Below, one piece after another: positions 44,915-57,400 of a stretch of DNA of 64,000 nucleotides (its first letter is position 1; each line of letters starts with the position of its first letter). This DNA comes from Daphnia pulex (lineage: Eukaryota; Arthropoda; Branchiopoda; Diplostraca; Daphniidae), in the NCBI RefSeq assembly GCF_021134715.1, contig NC_060018.1:11797501-11861500 (forward strand), written 5' to 3'. The notes below the pieces were generated by a model that was not told the origin of the DNA, ran no database searches, and worked only from the letters and a program-made list of their open reading frames with translations. A program made the translations under genes and the position numbers.

Positions 44915-46756
44915 TAGTAGTAATAATAAACACACAAATTTCTTCAATTCTTAAGCGCCCAATTAAACATGGATGTGATCAACGTTGAAGTTCCGCGCAA
45001 TTAGACCGGCATTTTTGTAACCAAAACAGGGAAAGAAGCAAAATGAGATGGTATTTAATGGATTGTTTATCCTCATTCTTCTTTGAAGGTTCAGTGGGTG
45101 ATTTTAAATTGAGAGCTGTTGACAGAATGAGGAGACATGTCAATCCACACCCGTTTAACACGTCTCCTTTCACCTGACTAATTAAAATAAAAGAAACGAA
45201 AAGTTCAAATTTGGCCGGTGGCGTTATTGCTCGACTCAAAATCCAATTCCATTTTCCAATAATCTTGCCTTGTACCGAACTACTCTAAATGGTTTGTGAA
45301 AACTTCTTTCTTTTTGTCCGAGTTGCTTTTTTTTTTTCGTGGATGCCACGATAATCTTTTCTTTCTGCAATTGGTGACTTTACTGTTTCGAAGTAACTTT
45401 GATGCAAGAAAAGGCGTCCTTTTCCTTACTGTTGGCCCTGTAACCTGCTGCGCTAAACCACACACATTCTTCATCCGAAATTTCCATTTTTTTGCTGATT
45501 CTTATTGCTGAAGCTTGTAAATACAGAGCCGTTTTCATAATAACTAACAATATATACTCTTTTCTTTCTTTATAACCAATCAATAGGATAAAATTCGATG
45601 GTATGTCGATATCGATGCGGATGAATCATCAACTTGTGTTACCCTCCAGTAGACTTGAGTTTCTTCAGTTAGTGCAATAGTCTGACCAGAAGCATTGCGA
45701 TAAAGCGATTACTTCATGGGTTTTTTCCTTCGAACAAGAAAACGTTTTCTTCGCAGCGGGTTTTCGGTGTGGGTGTTGCTTCATCTTTTTTTGTTCAACC
45801 AACGGCATCAGAGAGATAAGCATTGACTTCCGCTATAATTTTATCTTCAAGGTTTAGGGTTTAATATTGGCAAAACAACTGGCCTGAGCTAAAAAAAAAT
45901 TAAATATGATTGTAGTCACTCAGATAGGGACCACTGACGAATAGATGCGTAGATTTCTTATCGTTGGAAATGAGATACCAGCAGAGTCCCAGCAGATCCA
46001 AAAAGGTCACTCAGCGCTTTTACAGTTATTGGGACATGTCAATACAGTTACAGTATACGTCGTACGACTCGTTTTCCTCTACTTTTTCTAGCTGGACACA
46101 AGTTTTACTAAAATGTATGCCATGAGTAGTTTTCTTAAGTTATTAAAACCCTTTCAACTTCCTCTTTCTTTCTTTGTAAACCTTCATCTTCCTGTAACAT
46201 TATTCGAGGCAATGATCTTTGTACATTTTAAGGGTGTGTCTTGTCAAAACAAGACACTTCCTTTTGTGAAATAAATAACTCGGAGTGGCTGACTAACCAT
46301 TGTCGTCTTGCGCTCAATGTTGTTTCGCAATCGCAATTGCCAATTGGCGAACGAGAATATCGAAACAAATTGATTTTTGAAATCTGACGTCATTGCTTCA
46401 GAAGCAGACGATGTGTGTGAATTTACACCGTAAACAGAAAATGCAAATTCATCAGTCTTGAATTGGAATTCCGCCCCTTCAAAAGCAAAAACCGGTTCGT
46501 TCTTCCTTCTTTGTATTTGTGTAATTTTGAACTTGGAAACTAAATATTCTGAGGCGCTAATTGGCTGTTAACGTGTTTGTTCATCTACTACAGATAACAA
46601 TTTGGAGAGTCTGAAAAGATCAATTTTTTTGACAGCTCTGATAGATAAAGGTAAACCTTTGAACTCATAGGCTGTACTTCCTTAACTCAACAAAAGATAA
46701 TCAAACAAAAGATTTCTTAAACTGTTCACATTTTTGTAGTTTGCCATTAGCCTTCT
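44915..46756. other. Intergenic, no gene seen
   Basis: No family resemblance in any frame. A 9-bp perfect hairpin, GTGTCTTGT-caaa-ACAAGACAC, lies at about 46234-46255 close to an AATAAATAA string. The right end should hold the aminopeptidase promoter. Confidence 0.45.
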
Positions 46757-48952
46757 ATGCTTTCTTCAGTTCAGTCTTTGAGGATGACAACAACTGGTGC
46801 TAGGTATGTTTTTGTTTAAACATTTTTGGATTTGTTGGAAATCTTTTTAGTTTAGCCATGTTTAATTGAATTAGTTTCACTTTTTTAATTTTAATTGGTT
46901 GTGTAGGTGGGCAGCATGTGCCCTTGAAGCTTGCAAGGCTGGGGCAGAATCTGATTCTCGTTTTGATGGTGTAGTGCTGGTTTCAGATTCTCTGAACAAT
47001 ACTTCAAGCCATGCTGAACATTTGTTGCAACAAAGCAAAGTATTATGACACCAACATTTTAACTGGGATTTATATTTAAAGTGTTCTTGAAAGGTTGATG
47101 CTGCGTTTGAAGAGGAAGGTGGTGTAGTTGCTACTTCTCATTCCACTGGCAGGACTGTTTATGCCCCTACTGGTGCTCTCAATAAAGATTTCAGTGATGT
47201 AAGAAGCTATGGAGAAGCTGCTGAAAAAGGAGTAAAGAGGTGATAATAATGGAATGAATGCATAGTTCCAGAATTTTAAAACTATTATTTTTATCTTCAG
47301 AGCTCTGGCAGCTGGAATCAAGCGACCTTTGCTCTCGCTGCTCCCTGTTTCAAACAATCCATTGTACAAACACGGAAATCTAGTCAGCGTACTTGGAGCT
47401 CTGCAGGCATTATATGTGGTCAGTAAACATTTTTTTTTTTTATATTTCTCGTACTTTCGTTTTTAAAATGAATTTCTTAAATAGCCGTTGGAAATTCGAG
47501 AATGCATTCCTGCGAAAGCAAATAAAGCCGAAATTCTTGGTTTGGACTGTCCGGCTGCAGAGTCAGTTCGTAAGCTTGCCTTGGCATTGGAGAGCGGAAG
47601 GTAAAGTTCACGCCATTTGCAAACAATGCTTTATAAAGTTTCATTGTGTTAATATGTTCATGACACAGAATTGCTGGAAGGGATATTGGTGGATCCGATC
47701 CTGAAAGAATGGCTGCTCCCCGAGTGGAAGAATACGTCAGAGAGCTCTTCCAAGGAAGTTCAATCAGCGTAGAAGTGGTGTCTGACGTTAAAACTATCGA
47801 AAAGGAATATCCTCTTTTCGCAGCCGTTAATCGATGCGCCAACGGTAAAGAAATCTTGCATATAATTTTATTTCATTGAAACTAATTATAATTTTGTGCA
47901 GATGTTGATCGACATGCTGGTCGAGTGATTTATCTTCGCTACAAAGGATCGGGACCTATCGAAAAGACCATTTATTTGGTTGGTAAGGGCGTGACATACG
48001 ATACTGGTGGCTGTGATATCAAAGCTGGAGGTGTGATGGCGGGTATGCATCGTGATAAATGCGGTTCGGCCGCAGTTGCAGCGTTCATGAAAGTCGTCGA
48101 TGAGTTGAAACCAGCCAACGTTGAAGTTGTTGGAGCGATGGCCATGGTACGCAACAGTGTGGGATCAAATGCCTACGTTTCGGATGAGATTATCACTTCT
48201 CGAGCCGGTATCCGCGTCCGTGTAGGAAACACTGATGCAGAAGGAAGAATGGCCATGGCCGATGTTTTGTGCAAGGTATGAAGTATTCTGTTCTTCCAGA
48301 TTTTGATTCGACATTCCTAAATTTCTGTTTCCAATTCAAGTTGAAAGAAGAAGCCGTGAAGGCCGTTAACCCTCAGCTTATGACAATTGCTACGCTCACT
48401 GGACATGCCTATTTGACGGTGGGTGAACCGTATTCCATCATCCTGGATAACGGACCTGCTGCTCGTCAGCAAGTCTCACAGAAAGTCCAGGAAGCTGGAA
48501 GCCTTCTAGGCGATATGTTTGAAATCTCAACCATTCGGAAAGAGGACTATGCATTCGTTAAGGGTAATAAGCTATAACGCTTCAATTGATTTCTCTAACA
48601 TTGTTTTGACCATTTGTTCCTTGTTTGTAGGCAAATCGGAGTATGAAGATATTTTGCAGTGCAACAACTTGCCGTCGTCTCGCACTCCACGTGGCCACCA
48701 AGCCCCAGCCGCATTCCTTATTGTGACATCAGGGCTAAACAAGGTAAGAATTCCCAAAGATTTTTAAATCTTTTACACCAGAATGTAAATGATTTCCTCT
48801 TTTTATTCCAAAAGCATGGTATCGATGGAGCTGTGCCTATTCCGTATTCGCACTTGGATATTGCAGGATCGTCTGGACCATTCCCTGGAATTCCGTCTGC
48901 CGCTCCTGTTCTCGCCCTCGTGCGTTATTACCTACCACAGTTTTTCCAATGA
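46757..48952 (+). CDS. M17 leucyl aminopeptidase family, 527 aa
   Basis: Exons: 46757-46803, 46907-47039, 47094-47239, 47301-47418, 47485-47600, 47669-47844, 47902-48275, 48341-48563, 48631-48743, 48815-48952; total 1584 nt. The C-terminal catalytic domain has the metal and active-site pattern of M17 enzymes: VGKGVTYDTGG, a Lys in DIKAG, MHRDKCG and the NTDAEGRMAMAD signature. It looks like the NPEPL1 / worm W07G4.4-type branch rather than classic LAP3. It is a cytosolic two-metal exopeptidase removing N-terminal residues. The start is the first ATG of the frame; an alternative at 46784 would shorten it by nine residues. The gene ends 179 bp from the convergent DNAAF11 gene. Confidence 0.92.
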
Positions 48953-49130
48953 ATTCATTTGGATATTACTTTGGTTTAGTTTAATTTTTTTCCCTTAATT
49001 TTTTACTCGGATTCAATCGAGTCACACTTGTTGTAGTCAAGTATTTTTTTTTTAAATGGGAATGTTGAGGGGTATAAACGAAGAGATTGAAGTTGTCTTT
49101 TCTCTTAATTACCTTTAATGTTTATATTTG

Positions 49131-50859
49131 TCAAGCAATCGGTTCTAAAGCAGGAATATCAGAATTGTCTCTGGGTTTGACGACATCTTTAACCTGGTGC
49201 GCAATAGGATATAAAAAGAAAAGACGTCATTATCTCTCGCAGGTAGCCATGACAGGAAAAGTCATTCAAGGTCTAAAACGTTTTCCATCGATTGATTTAT
49301 TCGAGAGAAGGCTGGGAAGCGGACCTACCATTGGCATAGTTACGACTAGATCACCACTAGCCAGAGAACGCTGTGCCACGGATCTATCGCTCTGCACCTC
49401 AGTTGAAAGGACCAGCTGCAATAATTTGCCCTTGATTATGACTCGAACAAAGGTAGGTTGAACGTCTACATCTATTAGTGACGTGTCCATGTACCTGATT
49501 TAAATAACTAGATGTGTAAATGTTCTGTGATTACAGCTAAAGCCCTTATATTAGTATACTAACTTTGCAAGTTTGACGGTCAATATGATAGTGTCGTCTT
49601 CTTCGACTAATTTAAAGTTGACTTCTGCTTGATTAGAATTCAAAACACGGCCATCTTTAGAAACCAGCAGGCGGTTTATCTCCGGTTTTGAAGGAGTCTG
49701 ATCTGCTGTAGCTAGACATTCTCTTTCATTGCGTAGCTGACGGCGGATTTCGGAGGCTCGTTCAATTGGCGGATTGTGCGTTTCTAAATACCAACAAGGG
49801 TCGTCTTAATAGTGTGCAACGTCACGTTCACCATTTTCACTTACTGATGGATTCCTGTTCCAAAATTTCTGACTGGATGTAATCAAAGTTAGCTTTTGCC
49901 GCCAGCCGTTCGGTATGTAAAACAGCCACTCCATCTAAAGATTCCAACTGGGGCAAAGTACCGATGACATATAAACGGTAAAACTTGAACGCTGCACAAG
50001 GGTTGCCGGTCAGGTATCTTGAAATGGCAACAAAAGAATACATGCAGTCGCTGGCTAGAAATTATTTGAAGAAAGTGTACACAAAATCTAGGTTGCTTTG
50101 CCGGTTATCATACATTTCCCGTAGGGCATAGTTGTTGGTAAGAGACGTGAGGCTGCTCAGTTTGCGGATGCAGTTGAGTGTAAGATCCAGTTTGTTGAGT
50201 GACTCGCACCCTTCCAGATTCTCCACAATTTCAATTTTATTCAACGCCAAATTGAGATACTCCAAGTTCTTGAACCGACGGACGTTTTCTGCGTAGTACA
50301 TTGCAACATTGAGCGTCATGAGTTCTGCATCATCAGCCAGTTATTTAAGGTTTAAACCTATTTTAGAAATTTCGTTGGCTTGTAGGTAGATTATCTTCAA
50401 ACTAGGACACCACAAGTCGATGTGCTCAATTTTGCATATGTTTTGTTGATGGAGGGCGATTTCTTCTAGAGAGAAAATTTCCCCCTTTCGGCGTGATGTG
50501 TCTGCGTTTAAAGATTTTAACCGACTACAAAATATTTTTAACTAATTTTTATTACCTCGTTATGCTCAGCTCTTTTTCGAATCAAATCGCGTGTTACTGT
50601 AAATGTTCAGATTCAAAAAAAAAAAGTTTAATTAGTTTTTTCTCGCAAATACTTTCGATCCAGACGGGCGCGGTTTCCAAATCCGACGAGATTGGCATGA
50701 TTAGAAAGACTTACAAAAAAAAAGGCTAGACCGTTCTGAAACCAACGAGGGAAAACACATCATCAGCTAGAATTTTAGATATTCGACTCTTAAGCTTGGG
50801 TTCGAATCTGCTGACAGTTAATTTTGGATCTTGTTCTTACTTGAGGTTGGTTGAGACAT
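49131..50859 (-). CDS. DNAAF11: Dynein axonemal assembly factor 11 (LRRC6/tilB), 327 aa
   Basis: Exons: 50859-50841, 50596-50556, 50484-50358, 50288-50114, 50017-49845, 49783-49564, 49494-49329, 49193-49131; total 984 nt. The N-terminus has [14 protein letters not shown], then leucine-rich repeats ([34 protein letters not shown]) and an LRR cap (LTGNPC...[18 protein letters not shown]). The C-terminus is a CS/p23-like domain ([17 protein letters not shown]) and a short [11 protein letters not shown] tail. The protein assembles dynein arms in the cytoplasm before they enter cilia. At 327 residues it is shorter than fly tilB (about 395) and human (about 466). The last splice (49328-49194) is the least certain; without it the frame ends at 49266. 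It is divergent to UCKL1. Confidence 0.9.
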
Positions 50860-51095
50860 GGTGATATCCTTAGATTACAAATTCCATTAAAAACAACTCT
50901 AGTTGCTATGGGTTACCGACTAATTAGAATAGCAGACGACGTACATCATTTATTCTTTCCTTCTCTTCTTACCGTTAACCTGGGAAGCGCGTGCAAATAT
51001 CGATCCGTTTCATCCCAGATTCTTTAAAGAATAATCTGCAAATTTTGTACAACGCCTACTTAAGTGATTGGCGTACTTTAAAGCCAAACCAAGAG
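50860..51095. promoter_or_regulatory. Divergent promoter DNAAF11 / UCKL1 with X-box
   Basis: 236 bp lie between the start codons. GTTGCTATGGGTTAC at 50902-50916 fits the RFX X-box (RYYNYY, 1-3 bases, RRNRAC) with one mismatch. It is 43 bp upstream of the DNAAF11 start. X-boxes control ciliary genes in worms, flies and vertebrates. Confidence 0.55.
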
Positions 51096-53688
51096 ATGGC
51101 TGGGAGGTTTTACGACCCTCCGAGCTCGGCCAGTTCAGAAAGGTATACAGAGCTTCAACATACTATTGCCAGGAGCTCTTCACAATATGGATCTACTTGT
51201 GATAACTCCAAAGTAGATCGCGTTGATTTTCATTACAAATATTTTCTAAATCTATAGTGTTACATTGATTGCATATTTTAAAATTGAGCTTCTATCCATA
51301 GTGATGGTGGTGATGAGTGGCCATTTAGTGATTCAGGCATGGATAGTAATATCACTGAATCTGACACTCCAAGGATTGAAGGTGAAGCGCCCTTGTCACC
51401 TCAGTTTCCACCTAGACCACCGTCTGCAGGCTCTCAACCCAAATCTCCTAGAACCAGAAGACAAAGAACTTTGTCACAGAGTGCTGCTGCTAAAGCCGCT
51501 GTAACAACAACTAATCAGGTAATTGTAAAATTTTAATTATGAAATCCAGGTTAATAAGATGAATAAAAACCATTTCAAATATATTTTTTAGGATTTCATC
51601 CTAAGGACAAAGGAACAAAAAACTTTTTACACTGCTGGTAGACCACCGTGGTACAACTTTTCTGGGCAACATGTTGAACCTTTTGTCATTGGTAAATAAT
51701 TCCCCTTTCTTAGATGAACATTTTTAATTACCTGCTCATTTTTAATTAAACACAGGAATTTGCGGAGGAAGCGCCTCCGGTAAAACGACCGTTACAAACA
51801 AGATAATCGAATCTCTGGGGCATCCGTGGGTGACCCTGCTTAGTATGGATTCATTCTATAAGGTAAAGTCTCCATACTTTCTGTAATTGCAAAACAAAGC
51901 TATTGTCATGTTTATCTTTAATTTAGGTGTTAACCGATAAGCAGCATCATCAGGCAGCAATAAACGAGTACAACTTTGACCACCCAGACGCGTTTGATTT
52001 TGAATTGTTGCGCAAAACACTGCAACGTTTGAAACATTTCAAGAGTGTCGAAGTCCCTATTTACAATTTTATCACGCATAGTCGGGAAACCAAGACTGTA
52101 CGCAATTTGACGATAATATGATTTCAGAGTTTTCTTTATTTTCTATCTTCTTGTTATCTAACAGAAAACCATGTATGGTGCCAACGTGATTATCTTCGAG
52201 GGAATTTTGACGTTTTACAATCAGGAAATTGTTTCGGTAAATAGATGTGCTTCACACTGACTATTGAAAAGCATTCTGTTTAAAAAGTGGAACCATTTCT
52301 TATCAGTTGCTGGACATGAAAGTATTTGTTGACACGGACTCGGATATACGGTTGGCGCGGCGTTTGCGGCGCGACATCTCTCAACGCGGACGCGAGCTAG
52401 AGGGAGTCTTGAAACAATACAGTTCATTTGTCAAACCATCGTTCGAGCACTACATTGCACCTCTGATGGCGCACGCTGATATTATCGTTCCTCGTGGTGG
52501 TGACAATGAAGTCGCCATCAGTCTTATTGTGCAACACGTTCAGACGCAACTACAATTGGTGTGCACGATATTACTTCTTGGAATTAATACGATTGGTTAT
52601 TCTAATTATTGTTCTTTATTCCACAGAGAGGTTTCAAGTTAAGGCCCATCTTGGCTACCGCACAAGTGGATCAGCCACTGCCAAACTCTCTTCATATTCT
52701 GCCGTTAACCCCGCAAGTCAAGGGTTTACACACTTTCATTCGTAACAAAGAGACTCCTCGTGATGAATTCATCTTCTATTCACGTCGGCTGATTCGATTA
52801 ACAATAGAGTTTGCTCTGTCTTTACTGCCGTTTAAGGTATAACCTCCCTAATTAAGATACGCATAAATGTTGTTATTAAAGAAATGGATTGTTTCTTTAG
52901 GATACCACGGTAGACACACCACAAGGAGTTTCATATCAAGGGAAGCGCATAGCTACTGATAAAATCGTTGGAGTTTCCGTTTTGGTAATTGGTTAAAGCT
53001 TAAATAAATACCATAAAATATTTTTAAAAAATACCGTATCTTTAGCGAGCTGGAGAAACTATGGAACAAGCACTTTCTGAAGTATGTAAAGATATTCGTA
53101 TCGGGAAAATCCTTATCCAGAATAACATCGAAACAGGAGAACCTGAAGTAAATAGCTAATCAATTTATTATTATTACATTACTTAATAACAAGTTCCTTT
53201 TTTTTAAATGAATTTTAGCTGTACTATCTTCGACTACCTCGTGACATTAAAGACTATCTAGTCATTTTGATGGATGCAACTGTGGCGACTGGAGCTGCAG
53301 CCATGATGGCGATCAGGGTGCTCCTTGATCATGACGTTCCTGAGGAAAATATCCTAGTCGCCTCCTTACTGATGGCCGCTTCAGGTAATCAAAATTGAAA
53401 AGAAATCATCTTAATCGATGCTTTATTTTTCTGCTTATAAATAGGTGTACATTCGATTGCCTACGCCTTTCCCAGGGTGAGAATTGTTTCCTCTGCAGTT
53501 GACCCAGAAATCAACGAAAAATTCTTTGTCAAGCCTGGTATTGGTAATTTTGGAGACCGATACTTTGGCACAGGTTCGTCGATTTTTATCTATTATTCAT
53601 AATAAAATTACTCATCTTCTAAATAATTGAATTATCTTCTAAACATTTTTGTTGTTGTTAATTTTCAGAACCCCCTAATGAAATGTAA
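51096..53688 (+). CDS. UCKL1: Uridine-cytidine kinase-like 1, 558 aa
   Basis: Exons: 51096-51142, 51302-51518, 51592-51691, 51756-51862, 51927-52097, 52165-52236, 52307-52558, 52627-52836, 52901-52984, 53046-53147, 53219-53384, 53445-53573, 53669-53688; total 1677 nt. A Ser/Pro-rich N-terminus leads to TAGRPPWYN and the kinase domain with P-loop [24 protein letters not shown] and RRLRRDI. A UPRTase-like domain follows ([60 protein letters not shown]). It belongs to the pyrimidine salvage family that phosphorylates uridine and cytidine. The UPRTase half may be structural in animals. The exact end of exon 1 is the weakest point. Confidence 0.95.
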
Positions 53689-54407
53689 AGAAGATTTCCT
53701 AATTATTTGAAATAGCTGGATTCCCCTAGTGTATTTTTTCTGTCCCCCTATATGATGCAAGAGACCACTCAGTACTTAATTTTCTTTCTCTTATAAAATT
53801 GTGATTTAAAAATCTTACAGATTAATATCTGGACCAAACAGTCATAGAAGACTAAATTAAATGTCTTTTCTTATTGTTTCCACTCAGTCAATCTGATGTT
53901 TTTTTACACAGAAAAGAACATAAAAATTTTTGCTTTCTCCTATTTTAGTTTATTATACTTACTAACTGATTATTGGCAAACTCGTGAAAAAGAACAATAA
54001 TACATTTTGTGTTAATGTGTTATAAACGGCCATTTTTCTTCATTTCAATAAAAAAAATTATATTTCAATGAAATGAATTAAATAAAGACATTAAATAGTT
54101 TGTTGGGCATAGGCATTTTAGGCAACAACCAACATTTACCGCCGAATCTTGGAAAAACAAAGATAAACGTTTGTTTATCAACATGTTTGTAAGCCGCGGT
54201 GCGATCTTCTTTTGTTTTCGGCTCAGCAGTTACGAGTTACGACGAAGCGAAATCAGACACACAGTTTGTTGCACTTGCACACCGGTCGATTTCGTCGGAG
54301 TCGTTTGTCTTTATTAGTTCAGTTAGAAAATTTTGTAAAATTCATCTGTATTTTATCGCACGTGGTTGGTTTTTCTCGCTGATTATACACCCGTCGAGAG
54401 ATTCACC
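53689..54407. other. UCKL1 3' UTR and EDC4 5' region
   Basis: AT-rich; AATAAA at about 54046 may end UCKL1 transcripts. No coding exon is seen. Confidence 0.5.
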
Positions 54408-57400
54408 ATGAGCTGCAGTTTTAATGGTCAAACGAGCAAAGATGAGGAACTTACCATGTGTGTGACTATTACTTAACAAATTATTGAGAAAGACTTGATT
54501 ACATAAATATTTTTACAGTATGTTTTCAGAGGCGATGGATTGGCAAAGTGTTGCAACAAAATCATCAGAAGATGTTGTTATTTATCCAGTTAATGGAGGG
54601 CACCGTTCTGGTAGCTCACAGATCAAAGTTAAAAATATAGTTGATTCATCATGGGATAAAGCTTTCCACTGGGGAAACCTGGTTGCCACTCATTACAAGG
54701 GGCAATATTTTGCATATGCACTGACAGGTTATTAATACCAACAATGTGCAAGTATTTAACTACATTCACTAATTCTGTTTTGGTTGTTTAGTCCCCGGAA
54801 AATCAGCTGGCATGGTTCGAGTGATAAGAACTGGGAGCAGTGATAGAATCCTATTAAAGGGATTCCATGGCTTTGTTCGAGACCTGTCTTTTGCGTTCCA
54901 TGAGAAAAGGATACTTGTGGCTGCTGTCGATGAATATAGTTACCTTCTCGTCCATGAGATCATTGGATCAACTGCTCAATTGATTTTGCAAGTGAATCCC
55001 GATGGAATTACTACTGCCACCGACTGCCATCGTGTAGTCTGGTGTCCCTATGTCCCAGAAAATCCCAAAACTCTAGGTTTGTTGTTATTTCTATTAGAAT
55101 TTGTATTTTGTTATACTAATTTTCTTGTTTGATTTTCTTTCTCACAGATGAATTGAGTGATGGTTTGAGAAATGATGCTGATGATCATGCATTAATGCTT
55201 GCAGCGGTACATGATTGCCGTGTGGAAATATGGCATCTGGGTCATATCAATGGAACAGTCACCTACCCCAGTGTGACTACTGGATCCACTCAAATTACCT
55301 CATTTGATGATGCTGTTGTTGATGTGGCATTTTCTCCAGATTCAACAGCAATTGCTGTCGCCAGTTTGGATGGCTACGTCAGATTCTTTTTGGTATGTGA
55401 AAATTACTTTTAACTAACTAGGCATTTGCTAAATGCTGCAATTTTTATTCTAGGTCAATATTAAAAAGGAAATTCCAAAAATTTTGCACAAGTGGCAACC
55501 ACATGAAGGAAAAAGACTCTCAGGCATTATTTTCTTGGACAATCTCAGTCATCCAACTATCAGAGAGTAAGTCTATTTTGTTCGGCATTGTTTCTTCCAA
55601 TCCTCAACGACACTCTTCGATTCGTCTATAGATGTCCGCTGTGGAAGTGGGCAGTCACATCCGCGGAAAACAACACAGAGTTTAAGCTATGGTCCTGTGA
55701 ATTGTGGAAGTGCCATCAGACGATCCGTTTCAAATCGGATGATTCTATTCCCATTATCCAAAAAATGACACTCGACTTGTCGGCTTCATTCCTTCTTATT
55801 TCCGACATTCATCGCAAGGTTATTTATATCCCACCTTTCTTTGATTTACTCAACTCTCATACCAATCTAATTTTGTCAATAGGCTTTGTACGTTATGCAC
55901 ATAGAACAGGAGCCAGAAGAGAGGAATCCGCTCTCTGATGACGGCGAAGTACCTTCCAAATCGGAAGAACGAACCATCTCGAAAGTGAGCAGCATCACTC
56001 AACTCCTGTTGCCTTTCTCAGCCATTAGTGTTGCCATCCGGGAAGCTTCAATTAGGCCACCTTCCCAGCCATTGGGTGACGAGGACTTTGATGGAGATGA
56101 AAAGGCCAGTAAAGTGATAATGAAGATGTTCGTAGTGCAGCCCAAGTCGCTGCAAAAGTGCAAAGCAGTCTTTGAATTGGGGACTTCGGTCCCACTGGGC
56201 GAGGCTATTGGAACCTCCTTCTCCACCATCAACACCACGTCGGAGTATGAACCGGTGAATGTAGTCAAAACAGCATCCGCTACCAACCACATCAACCTGT
56301 TGACACCCGACGCGTTCGTCTCTCCAGCCAAAACCAACACGGATTCCTCATCTCAAAAGCAATTGATTGTGACTTCACCAGGCACCGTGAGTCCCTTGCC
56401 GCCTGCATCAGGTGAGATCCTGGCCCTTTCAAGCCCACGACGACCGACACCTGAGGTTACCTCATCAACGACGCCGAAGCGGAACGGCATTCCCAGTGGG
56501 GGTAGCAGCCCCAGTCGCGAAGTAGAAGAAATCCTGGGAACAAGACCTATGACGGAAGGCTCGATCGAGTCACCCGATACCTCTTCCGCCACCGTGCCTA
56601 CAGGTCCAGCCCTTCAAGACGCCTTATCGGCCTATCCCATTTCGTTATCGCCGGCTATGGGTCGCTCAGCCTCGGTCAACAGCAAAGGACCATCCCCCAT
56701 CATGGATAAAGTAGGGCGTATTTCGATCATTTGCCGATCATTTGCCATTTGTAATTACTATTTGCACACCTCATTTAAAATCTAGTATAACGCACCAACT
56801 GTTGAGGATCCGCTATGCACTTACCCTACTTCCGCTGTTGCAGCTCCTACTCCTTCCTCCGTATCTGCGGATTTAAACGGCAGTTTGCTGGAATTATTTA
56901 AAGAAGCCCTTGTCGTTGAAGTAGCTTTCGCTTTATTCTATTGATTATTGGGTTATATGTTGGTGTCTAATATTTGAACACACCCCGACACACATCCAGG
57001 CTTTGCCAGCGCAAGCAGCGTGGCCGTCCGTTCTTCCGCCACTCAACGTTCAACAACTACAACGGCCCAAAGAGCCGCCAGTGCGCGAAACGGATGCCGG
57101 AAATTCTGCTCAGATGCAAATGATGCAACAGACACTGGACCAATTGGTTCAGCTCGTCTCTGCTCAACGCGCAGAACAACAACAACTGAAGAGCGAGATT
57201 GGTCAGTTGAAGGCGGAAATGACTCGGATGCACTCACCGGAACCCATCCAGCCTCCATGGATCGCTCAGATGGAATCCACTTTGGCCGTTTATTTCGATC
57301 GCCAGACTAAAAAGTTGGACGAAGTTAATTCTCCGGCAAAAACCCAACAAGTATTTGACTATTGAAATCAGTTAATTATTTCTTGTTGATGTATTTTTCT

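Noticed and set aside
49087-49461. Plus-strand 124-codon frame
   Set aside because: It is antisense to DNAAF11 exons 7 and 8, which have clear family similarity.
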